Assembly: GCF_014237865.1 (NCBI RefSeq)
Contig: NZ_JACJUU010000006.1
Coordinates: 1 to 64,000, forward strand
Origin: Pusillimonas minor
GTDB lineage: Bacteria > Pseudomonadota > Gammaproteobacteria > Burkholderiales > Burkholderiaceae_B
DNA: 64,000 bases
Reading direction: 5' to 3'
In this document: piece by piece, positions 54,864 through 64,000 of the stretch
Position numbering within the stretch: position 1 is the stretch's first letter
Layout of the letters: every line of letters starts with the position of its first letter
Made by a program: the position numbers and the translations under genes
The notes under the pieces: model-generated
The model's database searches: none
Seen by the model: the letters and a program-made list of their open reading frames with translations, nothing else
What the model was told of the DNA's origin: nothing

Positions 54864-55778
54864 ATGGCCGGAATTAAGGAAATTCGAACCAAGATCAAAA
54901 GCGTGCAAAACACGCGGAAGATCACCAAAGCCATGGAGATGGTGGCTGCATCCAAAATGCGCAAGGCGCAAGACCGGATGCGTGCTGGTCGTCCCTATGC
55001 AACCAAGGTGCGCGACATTGCCGCTCACCTGATGCAAGCGCATCCCGACTACACACATCCTTTCATGGTCGAACGTTCGAACGTGAAAGGCGTCGGCATT
55101 GTGCTTGTCTCTACCGACAAAGGTCTGTGTGGTGGCCTGAATACCAACATTACCCGTCTGGTCCTGAACCGCATCAAAGAGTTCGACCAAAAAGGTATCA
55201 AGGTTCAGGCAACTGCGTTGGGTAACAAGGGTCTTGGCTTCTTGACGCGCATCGGCACCAATCTGGTGTCCCAAGAAGTTCAGTTGGGCGACAAACCCAA
55301 CCTCGAGCGTCTTATCGGTGCCCTCAAGGTACAAATCGACGATTTCGTCGATGGCAAAATCGACGCCGTATATCTGGCCACCAACCGCTTCGTCAACACC
55401 ATGAAGCAAGAGCCGGTATTTGTGCGTTTGTTGCCCCTGCCCAGCGGCTTGTCCGATCCGTTCCAAACCGAGGGCACGTTCCAGGAGAAATCCGAAGACG
55501 CCGTCCTGAACACGAAGTACGGCTGGGACTACATCTACGAGCCCGACTCGAAGTCGGTCATCGACGACCTGCTGCAGCGTTACGTTGAAGGCCTGGTGTA
55601 TCAGGCTGTTGCCGAAAACATGGCATCCGAGCAGTCCGCTCGTATGGTGGCCATGAAGGCAGCGTCTGATAACGCCAAGAAAATCATCGGCGATCTTGAA
55701 CTGGTTTACAACAAAACCCGTCAGGCTGCCATTACCAAAGAAATTTCAGAAATCGTCGGGGGCGCTGCCGCTGTTTAA
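54864..55778 (+). CDS. atpG: ATP synthase F1 subunit gamma
   Basis: The 304-residue central rotor shaft starts [20 protein letters not shown], has [14 protein letters not shown] and ends with [20 protein letters not shown]. It is slightly longer than E. coli gamma, with an inserted segment around 200-215, as is common in betaproteobacteria. Confidence 0.97.
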   Translation: MAGIKEIRTKIKSVQNTRKITKAMEMVAASKMRKAQDRMRAGRPYATKVRDIAAHLMQAHPDYTHPFMVERSNVKGVGIVLVSTDKGLCGGLNTNITRLVLNRIKEFDQKGIKVQATALGNKGLGFLTRIGTNLVSQEVQLGDKPNLERLIGALKVQIDDFVDGKIDAVYLATNRFVNTMKQEPVFVRLLPLPSGLSDPFQTEGTFQEKSEDAVLNTKYGWDYIYEPDSKSVIDDLLQRYVEGLVYQAVAENMASEQSARMVAMKAASDNAKKIIGDLELVYNKTRQAAITKEISEIVGGAAAV

Positions 55779-55812
55779 CCAAACAGAAGGGCATCCCGTC
55801 AAAGATATTTAG

Positions 55813-57243
<1,431 letters not shown>

Positions 57244-57254
57244 AAGGGACTCTT

Positions 57255-57686
57255 ATGGCCACATTACACGTAGACGTCGTCAGTGCAGAAGAATCGATTT
57301 TCTCCGGTGAGGCGAAATTCGTGGTTCTGCCCGGCGAGTCCGGCGAACTGGGCATCATGCCTGGTCACACGCCGCTCATCTCGCGCATTCGCCCGGGTAC
57401 GGTAAAGATTGTTCTCGCCGATGGTAGTGGTGAAACCAATGTTTTCGTGGCCGGCGGCATCCTCGAAGTTCAACCCGGTGGTGTAACGGTGCTTTCCGAT
57501 ACCGCTATCCGTGCCGAAGACCTCGACGAAGCCAAGGCACTCGAAGCACGCAAGCGTGCGGAAGAGGCCCTTCGCAATGCCAAAGACAAGGCCGACATTG
57601 CTGTCGTCGAAGCCGAGCTGGCCATGCTGGCCGCACAGGCTGCAGCAGCACAAAAGCTTCGTAACGCACGCTCTTCGCGTCACTAA
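57255..57686 (+). CDS. atpC: ATP synthase F1 subunit epsilon
   Basis: The 143-residue subunit has an N-terminal beta-sandwich ([21 protein letters not shown]) and a C-terminal two-helix inhibitor domain. The start at 57255 is preceded by AAAAGGGA; the open frame begins 90 bp earlier, inside atpD. Last gene of the atp operon. Confidence 0.96.
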   Translation: MATLHVDVVSAEESIFSGEAKFVVLPGESGELGIMPGHTPLISRIRPGTVKIVLADGSGETNVFVAGGILEVQPGGVTVLSDTAIRAEDLDEAKALEARKRAEEALRNAKDKADIAVVEAELAMLAAQAAAAQKLRNARSSRH

Positions 57687-57701
57687 GCGTTTGCCCGTCT
57701 T

Positions 57702-57728
57702 AAAAAACGGCCTTCGGGCCGTTTTTTT
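57702..57728 (+). terminator. Strong intrinsic terminator of the atp operon
   Basis: AAAAAACGGCC-TTCG-GGCCGTTTTTTTT is an 11-bp stem with a UUCG tetraloop and an eight-T run, 15 bp after the atpC stop. Confidence 0.95.
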
Positions 57729-57852
57729 TCGTCTGTCAACTATTTGCGCCCGTAGTATCCGAGTGCTGATATTTCCGAATAGTCCTGCGTGACTGACGTC
57801 CCTAAGATACGTTCAGGGCCTGAGCACAGGCTCTTCATATCAAGGGGGATAC

Positions 57853-58758
57853 ATGAGAGAACGTATAGATTGCGCTGTCTTGCTGGAACCGCATGACGGC
57901 TTTTGGTCGGCACTTGATGCTGGTGAGTACCTGGGGGGCAGGCTGGTCATGCACCCGGTGGGCTGCGACGTGTTGTCAGCCGACGTTGACGAAGGCTCGT
58001 ACCTGCGCGACAACGAAGTCATGCTGCGACGATACGATGTTTGTATTGTCGGCGTTACCGCTTCCAATTTGTCGTGGGCGCGGCGCCTGCTGTCGGCGCG
58101 AGCGGGCGCCAAAGGCGAGACCCCTGCACTGGCGGTCGTCAGCGGGCTAAAAGCCGCTGCAATCGACGATCTCTTGTCGCTGGGGCTCGCCGACTTTATC
58201 CGCCTCCCGCTGTGCTACGACGAATTGCGGGCGCGTATTCAGCAATTGCTGGTCAGCCGGGGTGGGTTGCGTTATGGGCTGCAACCCGCGCCGTCAAGGG
58301 TCGCTTTGCAGCTTAACGACGTGGTACAGCCGTTGGCTGCAAGCGGCGTTGCATCGTCGGGCACAAGCCGTGGGTTTGCCGCGCCCGCTGCTTTGCCGGT
58401 GGCCGGTGCCAACCAGCCGACATCCGCGTCACATGCGCCGCCCATGCTGTCTGAAGACGAGCTGTGCGATACCATACTGCAGCGTACCGGGCTCGAGCTC
58501 GATGCGTATGCAGTAGCTGCGGCCACGCGTACGGCCACCAGTAAAGACTCGTTCAGGGCGGCAAAGGGGCGGGTCATCGAGCGCTTTGAACGGGCCTACA
58601 TTGCGGCCGCGCTCGGTTCGTGCTCGGGCAACATTGCCTTGGCCGCCCGCGGCGCGCAAAAGCACCGTCGTGCCTTCTGGGCCCTCATGCGAAAGTACCA
58701 AATCGATGCCAGTGTGTATCGGCCCGACCCGTCAAACAATTTTTCCCCAGACGGTTAA
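57853..58758 (+). CDS. Fis-type HTH regulator with receiver-like N-terminal domain
   Basis: The 301-residue protein has a CheY-like alpha/beta domain at ~1-130 (YDVCIVGVTASNLSW, ADFIRLPLCYDELRARIQQLL), with no obvious phospho-acceptor Asp in the expected place. A variable linker follows, then a C-terminal Fis/NtrC-type helix-turn-helix at ~235-285 (AKGRVIERFERAYIAAALGS, GNIALAARGAQKHRRAFWAL). There is no AAA+ domain. It is a transcription factor of unknown target, encoded alone between the atp terminator and hemE; AAGGGGGA lies upstream. Confidence 0.8.
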   Translation: MRERIDCAVLLEPHDGFWSALDAGEYLGGRLVMHPVGCDVLSADVDEGSYLRDNEVMLRRYDVCIVGVTASNLSWARRLLSARAGAKGETPALAVVSGLKAAAIDDLLSLGLADFIRLPLCYDELRARIQQLLVSRGGLRYGLQPAPSRVALQLNDVVQPLAASGVASSGTSRGFAAPAALPVAGANQPTSASHAPPMLSEDELCDTILQRTGLELDAYAVAAATRTATSKDSFRAAKGRVIERFERAYIAAALGSCSGNIALAARGAQKHRRAFWALMRKYQIDASVYRPDPSNNFSPDG

Positions 58759-58788
58759 AATCGTCTTGCTTAACTTTCAAGGATTGCC

Positions 58789-59859
58789 GTGTCTTTTCCA
58801 AGCTTAAAAAACGACGTTTTCCTGCGCGCTTTGCTGCGTCAGCCTGTTCCCTATACGCCGCTTTGGCTTATGCGCCAGGCCGGCCGCTATTTGCCCGAAT
58901 ACAACCAAACGCGCGCAAAAGCAGGGTCGTTTCTTGGTCTGGCTCAAAATCCCGAATACGCCTGTGAAGTAACCTTGCAGCCGCTCGAGCGCTTCGACCT
59001 TGATGCGGCCATTCTCTTTTCCGACATTCTTACTATTCCCCATGCCATGGGCCTGGGGTTAGACTTTGTCGCCGGCGAAGGCCCGCAGTTTGCGCACCCC
59101 GTCCGTACCGAAGCCGATGTTGCCAAACTGCAGGCCCCCGATCTGTCCAACTTGCAGTACGTGTTTGACGCGGTATCGCTTATTCGCAAAGAGCTCGACG
59201 GTAAAGTGCCGCTTATTGGCTTTGCCGGCAGCCCCTGGACGGTCGCCTGTTATATGGTTGAAGGGCAAGGGTCTAGCGATTACCGCCTGATCAAAACCAT
59301 GCTGTACAGCCGTCCCGATCTGCTGCATCGCATCCTCGAGGTCAACGTACAGGCCACTACGGCGTACCTTAACGCACAAATTCAGGCCGGCGCACAGGCC
59401 GTCATGGTTTTCGACAGTTGGGGCGGCGTGTTGGCCGACGGCCTGTTTCAGCAGTTCTCGCTGGCCTACACGCGCAAGGTCGTCGACGGCCTGATTCGCG
59501 AACAAGACGGGCGGCAGGTTCCCGTGATTGTCTTTACCAAGGGTGGCGGCCTATGGCTCGAAGAAATCGCCGCGTGCGGCTGCGATGCCATGGGCGTCGA
59601 CTGGACAGTCAACCTGACGCAGGCACGCCGCCGCATTAGCGACAAGGTCGCGTTGCAGGGCAATCTCGACCCCATGACCTTGTTCGGCACCGAGGCCGCT
59701 ATTCGCACCGAGGCGCGTCGCGTCATCGACGATTTCGGCCCGGTGGGTACGGGTGGGCACGTGTTTAACTTTGGGCATGGCATCAATCGTTTCACCCCGC
59801 CCGAAGCGGTGGGTATTCTGGTTGACGAAGTCCATAGCCATAGTCGCGCAAAGCACTGA
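58789..59859 (+). CDS. hemE: Uroporphyrinogen decarboxylase
   Basis: The 356-residue enzyme converts uroporphyrinogen III to coproporphyrinogen III in heme synthesis. Signatures: [31 protein letters not shown] and [14 protein letters not shown]. It starts with GTG after AAGGA, 30 bp after the Fis-type gene stop. Confidence 0.97.
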   Translation: MSFPSLKNDVFLRALLRQPVPYTPLWLMRQAGRYLPEYNQTRAKAGSFLGLAQNPEYACEVTLQPLERFDLDAAILFSDILTIPHAMGLGLDFVAGEGPQFAHPVRTEADVAKLQAPDLSNLQYVFDAVSLIRKELDGKVPLIGFAGSPWTVACYMVEGQGSSDYRLIKTMLYSRPDLLHRILEVNVQATTAYLNAQIQAGAQAVMVFDSWGGVLADGLFQQFSLAYTRKVVDGLIREQDGRQVPVIVFTKGGGLWLEEIAACGCDAMGVDWTVNLTQARRRISDKVALQGNLDPMTLFGTEAAIRTEARRVIDDFGPVGTGGHVFNFGHGINRFTPPEAVGILVDEVHSHSRAKH

Positions 59860-59918
59860 TTCAACGCACATTTAGTTGCAGTGCAATGTGCTGGTTTGCG
59901 CCTTCAAATCTAACCTTC

Positions 59919-59942
59919 AAGCCCGATTCATCGGGCTTTTTA
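59919..59942 (+). terminator. Intrinsic terminator of hemE
   Basis: AAGCCCGA-TTCA-TCGGGCTT with a following T-run is a perfect 8-bp stem with tetraloop, 59 bp after the hemE stop. Confidence 0.9.
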
Positions 59943-60223
59943 TCTAAGTTGTGCACAAATATTTTCGCGCCGCACAATGAGCGCGGCTATGTTAGATACA
60001 ATTTAATTAAATTAAATAACCTTCTGATTTAATTACTATTTTTTCGAATTATAAAAATATTTCTGTAAATTAAGTACTAACTTTAATTGACTTTCCCCAG
60101 GGTTATTAATTGCATTTTCCCCAAAGTTATCCACAGGCTTGTTGAAAACATCAGAAGGGCTTGTATTGTCAAGCCTGGCTGCAAATATCCTAGAAATTGC
60201 TTTAACTTCAAACAAGGCCGGAT
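59943..60223. promoter_or_regulatory. AT-rich hemE-priA intergenic region with DnaA box
   Basis: There is no gene in 59,860-60,223. After the hemE terminator comes an unusually A+T-rich stretch (about 59,996-60,110, with ATTTAATTAAATTAAATAA). A TTTCCCC..GTTAT motif then occurs twice, the second copy running into a perfect DnaA box TTATCCACA at 60127-60135. The palindrome TTGTGCACAA at 59949-59958 is one base from a DnaA box. The region must also hold the priA promoter. The layout resembles a DnaA-controlled regulatory or origin-like site. Confidence 0.6.
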
Positions 60224-62329
60224 GTGATCAATGCTGACGTTGTGCCGACACAAGAATCGACCGAAGCCACGCGTTACTGGCTTGGGGTAGCCCTCGACGT
60301 CCCTCTGCCTGGGCTGTTCGACTACTACGCGCCTACCCCTGTCGATGCAGGTACGCGCGTTATTGTTTCTTTTGGTCGCCGCCAAATGATTGGCATGGTG
60401 GCGCAGGTTAAGGCGGCCCCCGACATCCCCCCCGAAGGTGTCAAGGCGGTCGATGCCGTGCTTGATGATCTGCCCCCCATGCCCGACGACTGGATGCGCC
60501 TGGTGGTGTTTGCCGCACGGTATTACCAGCGTCCGTTGGGCGAAGTCATGTTGCCGGCACTGCCGGTGTCGCTGCGCAAAGTAACGGGGTATACCGGTAA
60601 AGGTGCGCGTGGGGGGCCGGTTGCGCGTGTCGACAAATCGAAACGCAAGGTTGCCGTGGTCGACGCGGCCAGCGCCGCGCCGGTTCAGCTGAATCCCGAG
60701 CAAGCGCATGCCGTACAAGCCATAACCGGGGCGCAGGGGCATCAAACTTTTTTGCTGCATGGGGTGACGGGCAGCGGCAAAACCGAAGTGTATATGCATG
60801 CCGCGCAACATGTTCTGGCTCAGGGGCGCCAGGTGCTGTTCATGGTGCCCGAAATCAATCTGACTCCACAGTTCGAGCAATCGCTGCGTGCGCGTCTGGG
60901 CAACGCCGATCAACCTGGCCTGCTGGCGGTACTTCACAGTGGTCTGGCCGATGGCGAACGCTTGCGTGCCTGGTTACGCATCTCGCGGGGGCAAGCCCGG
61001 GTGTTGCTGGGTACGCGCCTGTCCATCATGACACCCATGCCCGATCTGGGCCTTATTATTGTTGACGAAGAGCACGACACGTCTTACAAGCAACAAGACG
61101 GCCTGCGCTACTCGGCGCGCGATCTGGCCGTCTGGCGCGGCCACGACCTGCAGGTGCCGGTGGTGCTGGGGTCGGCGACCCCGTCACTTGAAACCTGGCA
61201 TAACGCCCAGCGTGATCATTATCAATTGTTAAGCCTTACCCAGCGCGCCCGGGCGGTTCAGCTGCCGCAGGTGCGTCTGGTCGATACCCGGCGTCTCGCG
61301 CTCGAACATGGGTTTTCGCCGCAATTGCTCGACGCCGTCAAAGCGCGCCTGGCACAGCAAGAACAGGTCCTTATCTTTCTGAATCGTAGGGGTTATGCGC
61401 CGGTGGTCAGTTGCAATTCTTGCGGCTGGGTCAGCCAGTGTCCGCGCTGCACGGCCTACACCATTTTGCATCGCACCCAGGGCGGGCGTGCACACAACCA
61501 TTTGCAATGCCATCATTGCGGCTACCATGCCGCCGTTCCCCGGCGTTGTCCCGACTGCGGCGACCAGGATTTGCGCCCCATGGGTCGTGGCACACAGCGC
61601 CTCGAAGAGCATTTGGCCGAATGGTTCCCTCAAGCCCGTATTTCACGCATTGATGCCGACAGTACGCGCCTGAAAGGCAGCGCCGAAGCCTTGTTTGCGC
61701 AAGTGCACGCCGGTGAGGTCGATATTCTGGTCGGCACACAAATGGTGGCGAAAGGTCACGATTTTGCCAAGTTGGGGCTGGTGGGGGTACTGAATGCCGA
61801 TGCCATGTTGTTTGCGCAAGATTTTCGTGCACCCGAACGTTTGTTTGCCCAACTGATGCAAGTTGCGGGCCGTGCAGGGCGTCATGCCGGCGCGGGCGAG
61901 GTCATTATCCAAACCGACTACCCCGAACAGCCGGTGTACCAGGCATTGCTTAAACACGATTACCAGGGCTTTGCGCGGTACAGCCTCGAAGAGCGCAAGG
62001 CCGTTGGCTTGCCGCCGTTTGCCTATCAGGCCTTGCTAACCGCCGAGGCCCGCGCGCTCAAGACGGCCGTTGCCTTCTTGTCCGAGGCGGCAGCGCTGCC
62101 GGATACCGCGCCCGAGCTTTATCCTACCTCCGACGCGGTTACGCGTTACGACCCTGTGCCATTGCGGGTGGTCAGGGTGGCAAACACCGAAAGGGCGCAA
62201 CTTCTGGTCGAGAGCGATAGTCGTCCGGCGTTGCAGGCTTTCTTGACCACTTGGTCAGCCGATGTTGCAGCGCTCGCTACGCGTCATCGTGTGCGCTGCC
62301 ATCTTGAAGTCGACCCCCTGGAGATCTGA
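60224..62329 (+). CDS. priA: Primosomal protein N' (PriA helicase)
   Basis: The 701-residue 3'-5' helicase restarts stalled replication forks. N-terminal DNA-binding domain; Walker A GVTGSGKTEVY; DEEH box IIVDEEHDTSYKQ; eight zinc-binding cysteines in CNSCGWVSQCPRC and CHHCGY/CPDCGD; helicase motif VGTQMVAKGHDF. It starts with GTG in the AT-rich region described above. Its stop overlaps the next ATG (TGATG). Confidence 0.96.
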   Translation: MINADVVPTQESTEATRYWLGVALDVPLPGLFDYYAPTPVDAGTRVIVSFGRRQMIGMVAQVKAAPDIPPEGVKAVDAVLDDLPPMPDDWMRLVVFAARYYQRPLGEVMLPALPVSLRKVTGYTGKGARGGPVARVDKSKRKVAVVDAASAAPVQLNPEQAHAVQAITGAQGHQTFLLHGVTGSGKTEVYMHAAQHVLAQGRQVLFMVPEINLTPQFEQSLRARLGNADQPGLLAVLHSGLADGERLRAWLRISRGQARVLLGTRLSIMTPMPDLGLIIVDEEHDTSYKQQDGLRYSARDLAVWRGHDLQVPVVLGSATPSLETWHNAQRDHYQLLSLTQRARAVQLPQVRLVDTRRLALEHGFSPQLLDAVKARLAQQEQVLIFLNRRGYAPVVSCNSCGWVSQCPRCTAYTILHRTQGGRAHNHLQCHHCGYHAAVPRRCPDCGDQDLRPMGRGTQRLEEHLAEWFPQARISRIDADSTRLKGSAEALFAQVHAGEVDILVGTQMVAKGHDFAKLGLVGVLNADAMLFAQDFRAPERLFAQLMQVAGRAGRHAGAGEVIIQTDYPEQPVYQALLKHDYQGFARYSLEERKAVGLPPFAYQALLTAEARALKTAVAFLSEAAALPDTAPELYPTSDAVTRYDPVPLRVVRVANTERAQLLVESDSRPALQAFLTTWSADVAALATRHRVRCHLEVDPLEI

Positions 62330-64000
62330 TGACAACGTTTACGCACAATGCGTCAATGCCAGTGGGCTACACGTTGCCTGTCGATCTGAACCCGGCGCAG
62401 CGCGAGGCCGTGTTGTATTTAAATGGGCCGTGTCTGGTGCTGGCGGGCGCAGGCAGTGGCAAGACCCGCGTCATTACCCAGAAAATTGCTTATTTGCTGC
62501 GAGAGTGCGGCTACGCGGGCAGGCAAGTTGTTGCGCTGACGTTTACCAACAAGGCTGCGCGCGAAATGAGCGAACGCATCAAGAATCTTGTTGATCGCAA
62601 GGTTTCCAAGGGCCTGACTGTCAGTACGTTTCACTCGCTGGGCGTCAGGTTTTTGCGTGAAGAGGCCGCGTATGTGGGCCTGAAATCGCAGTTCTCGATT
62701 TTCGATTCTACCGATGCACTGGCGATTATCCAGGAGCTGTTGGCAACCACCGACAAGGCGCGCCTCAAGGCCGTGCAGCAAACGATCTCGTTATGGAAAA
62801 ACGCTTTGGTCGAGCCTGATCAGGCTGAAAAAATTGCGCTAACACCCAGCGACATCGAGGCCGTGCGTGTGTATCGCAGCTATAACGCGACCCTCGAGGC
62901 CTACCAGGCGGTTGATTTTGACGACCTGATACGCCTGCCGGCCCGGTTGCTAGAGTCAAATGCCGAGGTGCGGCAGCGTTGGCAAGCCCGTGTACAGTAC
63001 TTGCTGGTCGACGAATACCAGGACACCAACGAATGCCAGTATCGTCTGGTGCGCATGCTAACCGGCGACCGCGCCATGTTTACGGCCGTCGGTGATGACG
63101 ACCAGGCCATCTACGCCTGGCGCGGGGCCACTGTACAAAACCTGGCCAAGCTGACCACCGACTACCCAGGCTTGAAGCTGATCAAGCTTGAACAAAATTA
63201 CAGGTCGGTGCAGCGCGTACTGGCGGCGGCCAATCAGGTTATCAGCCATAACCCGAATTTGTTCGATAAAAAACTCTGGTCCGATCTGGGCGTTGGCGAC
63301 CCCATACAAGTCAAAGCGATGGACTCTGAAGAAATCGAAGCCGAGTCCGTCGCTTTTCGGATTTCCTCCGAGCGGGTCGAGCGTCAGGCCAATTGGCGCG
63401 ACTTTGCTATTTTGTACCGTAGCAATCAGCAGGCGCGGGTGCTTGAGCAGGCCCTGCGCAATTTGCGCATACCGTACTCGGTGTCGGGCGGCCAGAGCTT
63501 TTTCGACAAGGCAGAAATTCGCGACATCTTGTCGTACCTGCGCCTGATTGCCAACGATGCCGATGATCCGTCATTTATTCGCGCGGTGACCACGCCGCGT
63601 CGCGGCATCGGTCAGGCCACCCTGCAGGCGCTGGGCGAGTATGCATCGGCACAGCAGCTGTCCTTGTTCGAAGCGATTTTTTCCATCGGCACCACCGATC
63701 GCCTGTCGGCACGTCAGCTCGAACCGTTGCAAACGTTTGGCGAATTCATTCAGCGGATTCAAACGCGTGCCGCTAAAGAAAGTGCCCAAGCGGCTGGCGA
63801 TATCCTTGACGAATTGCTGGCGGCCATTCAGTACGAGCGCTTCTTGTACGATACCCTCGACGAAAAACCGGCCCAGAACCGCTGGCAAAACGTGCTTGAG
63901 CTTGTGGGCTGGTTAAAGCGCAAAGCCATCGAAGACGACTTGAACGTGATGGCGCTGGTGCAGCATATTGCCTTGGTCACCATGCTCGAGCGCAGCGATG
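62329..64000 (+). CDS. rep: Rep/UvrD superfamily 1 DNA helicase (3' end outside window)
   Basis: The first 557 residues are visible and the frame is open to the window edge. SF1A motifs: AGAGSGKTRVITQKI (Walker A), ALTFTNKAAREM, VDFDDLI, YLLVDEYQDTN (DExx), VGDDDQAIYAWRGA and EQNYRS. It lacks a start extension and resembles Rep more than UvrD (NPAQREAVLYLNGPCLVLAGAGSGKT-type entry). Rep clears proteins ahead of forks and works with PriA in restart, consistent with the overlapping priA gene. Rep versus PcrA/UvrD is not settled without the C-terminus. Confidence 0.88.
   Translation, partial: MTTFTHNASMPVGYTLPVDLNPAQREAVLYLNGPCLVLAGAGSGKTRVITQKIAYLLRECGYAGRQVVALTFTNKAAREMSERIKNLVDRKVSKGLTVSTFHSLGVRFLREEAAYVGLKSQFSIFDSTDALAIIQELLATTDKARLKAVQQTISLWKNALVEPDQAEKIALTPSDIEAVRVYRSYNATLEAYQAVDFDDLIRLPARLLESNAEVRQRWQARVQYLLVDEYQDTNECQYRLVRMLTGDRAMFTAVGDDDQAIYAWRGATVQNLAKLTTDYPGLKLIKLEQNYRSVQRVLAAANQVISHNPNLFDKKLWSDLGVGDPIQVKAMDSEEIEAESVAFRISSERVERQANWRDFAILYRSNQQARVLEQALRNLRIPYSVSGGQSFFDKAEIRDILSYLRLIANDADDPSFIRAVTTPRRGIGQATLQALGEYASAQQLSLFEAIFSIGTTDRLSARQLEPLQTFGEFIQRIQTRAAKESAQAAGDILDELLAAIQYERFLYDTLDEKPAQNRWQNVLELVGWLKRKAIEDDLNVMALVQHIALVTMLERSD

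Noticed and set aside
53829-55466. Long antisense frame across atpA-atpG
   Set aside because: It lies fully opposite two unmistakable ATP synthase genes, has no plausible domains and reflects codon bias.

Overview
The window looks like a chromosomal stretch of a betaproteobacterium of the order Burkholderiales, most likely family Alcaligenaceae (Bordetella/Achromobacter/Pusillimonas relatives). This is an inference from the housekeeping gene order (hemA-prfA-prmC-grxD-ubiX; atpIBEFHAGDC followed by a Fis-type regulator, hemE and priA) and from the protein sequences. No 16S or other species marker is present.

Left part (1-13.4 kb): the C-terminal ~2,680 residues of a giant repeat adhesin, whose start lies left of the window, are followed by an overlapping type I secretion operon. 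It encodes a TolC-like outer membrane channel, a LapB-like ABC exporter with a degenerate peptidase domain, a HlyD/LapC-like adaptor and a small BamE-like exported protein. Together they should export the adhesin and display it on the cell surface.

Middle part (about 13.5-40.9 kb): an integrated conjugative element that reads like a whole broad-host-range plasmid inserted at the 3' end of a tRNA-Phe gene. From left to right it holds: decayed sequence (a radC fragment and a membrane-protein gene with an internal amber stop); a structured, inverted-repeat-rich non-coding stretch; leading-region genes (DUF3560, ssb, SRAP/YedK); a MOBF relaxase (TrwC) and coupling protein (TrwB); a StbB/ParA-like partition group; an iteron origin beside a TrfA-like initiator; a complete virB1-virB11 type IV secretion set with TrbM-like and entry-exclusion-like accessory genes; a ribbon-helix-helix protein; and a P4-type tyrosine integrase facing the tRNA. 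Two genes on the opposite strand interrupt the transfer modules, one between trwC and trwB and one between virB5 and the virB4-side accessory genes. Both look like PD-(D/E)xK nucleases and are the best candidates for a little-described defence or anti-competitor cargo. The other end of the element (attL) is not visible, so the adhesin operon may be island cargo or old chromosome.

Right part (40.9-64 kb): conserved chromosome. tRNA-Phe is followed by hemA, prfA, prmC, grxD and ubiX on the plus strand; ttcA, folB, a FolM-like reductase and an M61 peptidase on the minus strand; an enoyl-CoA hydratase; the complete F1Fo ATP synthase operon with a clear promoter and terminator; a Fis-type regulator; hemE; an AT-rich intergenic region with a DnaA box; priA; and the start of a Rep/UvrD helicase gene that runs off the window.
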